Of a stretch of DNA of 7,737 bases, positions 6,406-7,737 are shown in pieces; positions within the stretch are counted from its first letter, which is position 1; each line of letters begins with the position of its first letter. The notes under the pieces were generated by a model. The model did not search any database. It saw only the letters and a list, made by a program, of their open reading frames with translations, and was not told the origin of the DNA. The translations under genes were made by a program, and so were the position numbers. This stretch comes from Deltaproteobacteria bacterium UBA2221. Its GTDB lineage: Bacteria; Desulfobacterota; Syntrophorhabdia; Syntrophorhabdales; WCHB1-27. The stretch spans positions 1 to 7,737 of the forward strand of contig DCUF01000062.1 in NCBI GenBank assembly GCA_002328485.1. The letters run 5' to 3'.

Positions 6406-6436
6406 AAAGACAGTATCTGTAGGTATCCTTCAACCT
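6406..6436 (+). repeat. Dispersed 31-base repeat, copy 2
   Basis: Partner of 3742-3772 (about 28 of 31 identical by eye). In the frame matching copy 1 it reads KTVSVGILQP and continues DEPYSLGS to a stop, echoing the SAVLGSP that follows in copy 1. If that similarity is real, it reaches about ten bases past the proposed left edge of the adjacent insertion sequence. Confidence 0.65.
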
Positions 6437-6447
6437 GATGAACCTTA

Positions 6448-7567
6448 TTCCCTCGGCAGTTAAATAGTACATATTTGCCCACGACAAGATAGAATCTTTT
6501 TATGGAAAAAATCGATGGCCGTAAACTGAAGAAGGAAGTTCAGCAGGCGCTCCGGGATCAGGTAGTACGGTTGCGAAAACAGGGCAAAGCAAACAAGGAC
6601 GTGGCGGAGTATTTGGGAATGAATCATCAACAGTGCAGCCGCATATTTCAGAAGTACGAGCGAGGAGGCAAGAATGAAATACTTCTAAGGGCACGAGGCC
6701 GCCGCCACGGAGAAAAGAGGATGCTCACCGAAGAGCAAGAACGACATATCCAGAAGCTCATCGTCGACAAGACACCTGATCAACTCAAGTTCCCCTTTGC
6801 TCTCTGGACCAGGGAGGCGGTCAGGCAGCTCATAGGAAGACAGTATGGGATCGATATGCCCATACGAACGGTCGGTGAATACCTGAAACGGTGGGGCTTC
6901 ACTCCCCGGAAGCCAATCAAGAGGGCAAAATAACAGAACCCGGCAGCGGTCGAACAGTGGCTGAAGAACGAGTATCCGAAAATAGCAGGTGACGCCAAGA
7001 AGGAAAAGGCGGAAGTTTATTGGGGTGATGAAACAGGGGTACAGAACGAGGCCAACAGGGTCCGGGGCTATGGCCCAAAGGGCGTAACCCCCGTGCTTAA
7101 AGTAACCGCAAAACGGGCGCACATCAGCATGATCTCCGCCATTACCAACGAGGGGAAGGTGCGGTTTATGATCTACCGAGAGGCAATGACCCAGGCGAAA
7201 CTCATTGTGTTCATGAGCCGGCTCATACGCGACGCTGGACGGAAGGTCTATTTGATCCTCGACAACCTCAAGGTTCATCATGGCAAGAAGGTGGCCGAAT
7301 GGCTGGAGGCACACAAAGAGGAGATTGTCGTCTTCTATCTCCCGTCCTATTCCCCGGAATTGAATCCCGACGAGTATCTGAACGGCAATCTGAAAAACCA
7401 GGGTTCATTCCGGTATCCATACAGGCACCGAGTCGGACCTGAGACATAAGACCCAATCCTTCATGAGAATGCTGGTCAAGCGGCCACACCGCGTAAGGAG
7501 CTATTTTCATCATCCGATGGTCGCCTATGCCCGATAGACCAATTCAGGTATTTTGTTGCCGGATCAA
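6448..7567 (+). mobile_element. Degenerate IS630-family insertion sequence, boundaries tentative
   Basis: The transposase pseudogene shows the element; its ends are less certain. The best pair of ends lies just inside TA at 6446-6447 and TA at 7568-7569. The left reads TTCCCTCGGCAGTTAAATA and the right, reverse-complemented, reads TTGATCCGGCAACAAAATA, sharing TT, CGGCA and AAATA at identical spacing. With the flanking TTA this is 15 of 23 positions. The resulting length of 1,120 bases is normal for the family. The poor match between the ends agrees with an old, inactive copy. Confidence 0.5.
6502..7537 (+). pseudogene. Broken IS630-family DDE transposase
   Basis: The frame opens at ATG 6502 and encodes a helix-turn-helix N-terminus (about codons 27-52) and the family's KFPFALWT motif, then meets an in-frame TAA at 6931-6933 (codon 144). 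The same frame continues with NPAAVEQWLKNEYP and the catalytic core: D176 (YWGDETG), D254 (LILDNLKVHH) and E291 (PELNPDEYLN), 36 residues between the last two as in the intact transposase at 857-1879. A second lesion follows: one extra G in the GGG at 7401-7403. Skipping it restores a frame reading VHSGIHTGTE, DLRHKTQSFM and VRSYFHHPMVAYAR to TAG at 7535-7537. All catalytic residues survive in the sequence, but no full-length product can be made. It belongs to a different IS630 subgroup from the intact copy. Confidence 0.9.
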
Positions 7568-7577
7568 TAACATGCTT

Positions 7578-7613
7578 ATACCCCAAATATTTCCCCTATT
7601 ATGGGGGGGGTAT
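7578..7613. other. Nested hairpin with a G8 tract
   Basis: ATACCCC (7578-7584) can pair with GGGGTAT (7607-7613), and CCCC (7593-7596) with GGGG (7603-7606) across a 6-base loop. The two stems stack with an 8-base A/T-rich bulge on one side. It lies just outside the proposed right end of the broken insertion sequence. Its role is unknown. Confidence 0.35.
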
Positions 7614-7653
7614 GTCAAAGAATTTGGTCGGACCTGATAAGACTAACGGCAAC

Positions 7654-7682
7654 AAAAAACCCGCCATTTCTGACGGGTTTTT
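7654..7682 (-). terminator. Intrinsic terminator, best read on the minus strand
   Basis: CCCGCCA (7660-7666) pairs with TGACGGG (7671-7677) around a 4-base TTTC loop, flanked by six A's on the left and five T's on the right. One position is C opposite A in plus-strand RNA but becomes a G-U wobble in minus-strand RNA, giving a full 7-bp stem followed by six U's. It can act both ways but favours transcription coming from the right edge. No plus-strand gene ends immediately upstream of it apart from the broken transposase, 117 bases away. Confidence 0.8.
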
Positions 7683-7737
7683 GTACTTCATAGGATTTGA
7701 TTGGATTATATTCTGGTGGAGGGAACGCCGACCTACC

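Noticed and set aside
6925..7410. Programmed recoding of the second transposase
   Set aside because: The first lesion is an in-frame stop needing readthrough and the second needs a +1 shift at GGG. No slippery heptamer or stimulating structure is evident, and decay is simpler.
841..7567. Composite transposon formed by the two IS630-family elements
   Set aside because: The two elements have different ends and transposase subgroups, and one is broken, so they cannot act together on the DNA between them.
7690..7737. tRNA or tmRNA 3' end on the minus strand
   Set aside because: CCACCA before a terminator is suggestive, but no GGTTCRA-type T-loop or five-base T-stem can be drawn at the required distance.

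Overview
Organism. The window looks like accessory chromosomal DNA of an environmental Gram-negative bacterium. The evidence is a lipobox lipoprotein, two exported proteins with Sec-type signal peptides, one membrane-anchored YdcF-type protein, strong Shine-Dalgarno sites and mid-range base composition. DUF4382 lipoproteins, HAF-repeat proteins and Adhesin_E-like proteins occur together in groups such as Desulfobacterota, Nitrospirota and NC10, but I cannot fix the phylum from the sequence. There is no housekeeping gene, rRNA, convincing tRNA, CRISPR array or plasmid replication gene.

Layout. (1) 1-840: a possible minus-strand gene leaves the left edge (only about 15 N-terminal residues visible). 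Beside it is a stretch with four successive hairpins (77-205) leading to a good ribosome binding site and a 40-codon ORF (222-344). After that come about 490 bases with no credible gene. (2) 841-1954: a complete IS630-family insertion sequence, transposase on the minus strand, near-perfect terminal inverted repeats and TA target duplications. (3) 1954-3108, minus: an intact DUF4382 lipoprotein. The insertion sequence landed in its TAA stop codon and rebuilt it, so the protein is not truncated. (4) 3125-3947: gene-poor, with a repeat-like remnant at 3587-3823. (5) 3948-4622, minus: DUF218/YdcF-family membrane protein. (6) 5103-5747, plus: HAF-repeat exported protein whose last repeat is cut short. 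(7) 5833-6267, plus: small exported Adhesin_E-like protein. (8) about 6448-7567: a second, unrelated and broken IS630-family element, with a stop codon and a frameshift in its transposase. (9) 7568-7737: a nested hairpin, then a strong intrinsic terminator best read on the minus strand. A minus-strand transcription unit therefore probably enters from the right.

How the genes fit together. The four intact non-transposon genes are all predicted to act at or outside the cytoplasmic membrane (one outer-membrane-type lipoprotein, one inner-membrane protein, two exported proteins). They are not tightly packed into one operon, and two point left while two point right. The region reads as an envelope-protein island worn down by insertion sequences rather than a coherent pathway. 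I did not find a clear new defence, conflict or biosynthetic system. The least explained signals are the structured leader at 77-213 and the dispersed 31-base repeat shared by 3742-3772 and 6406-6436.
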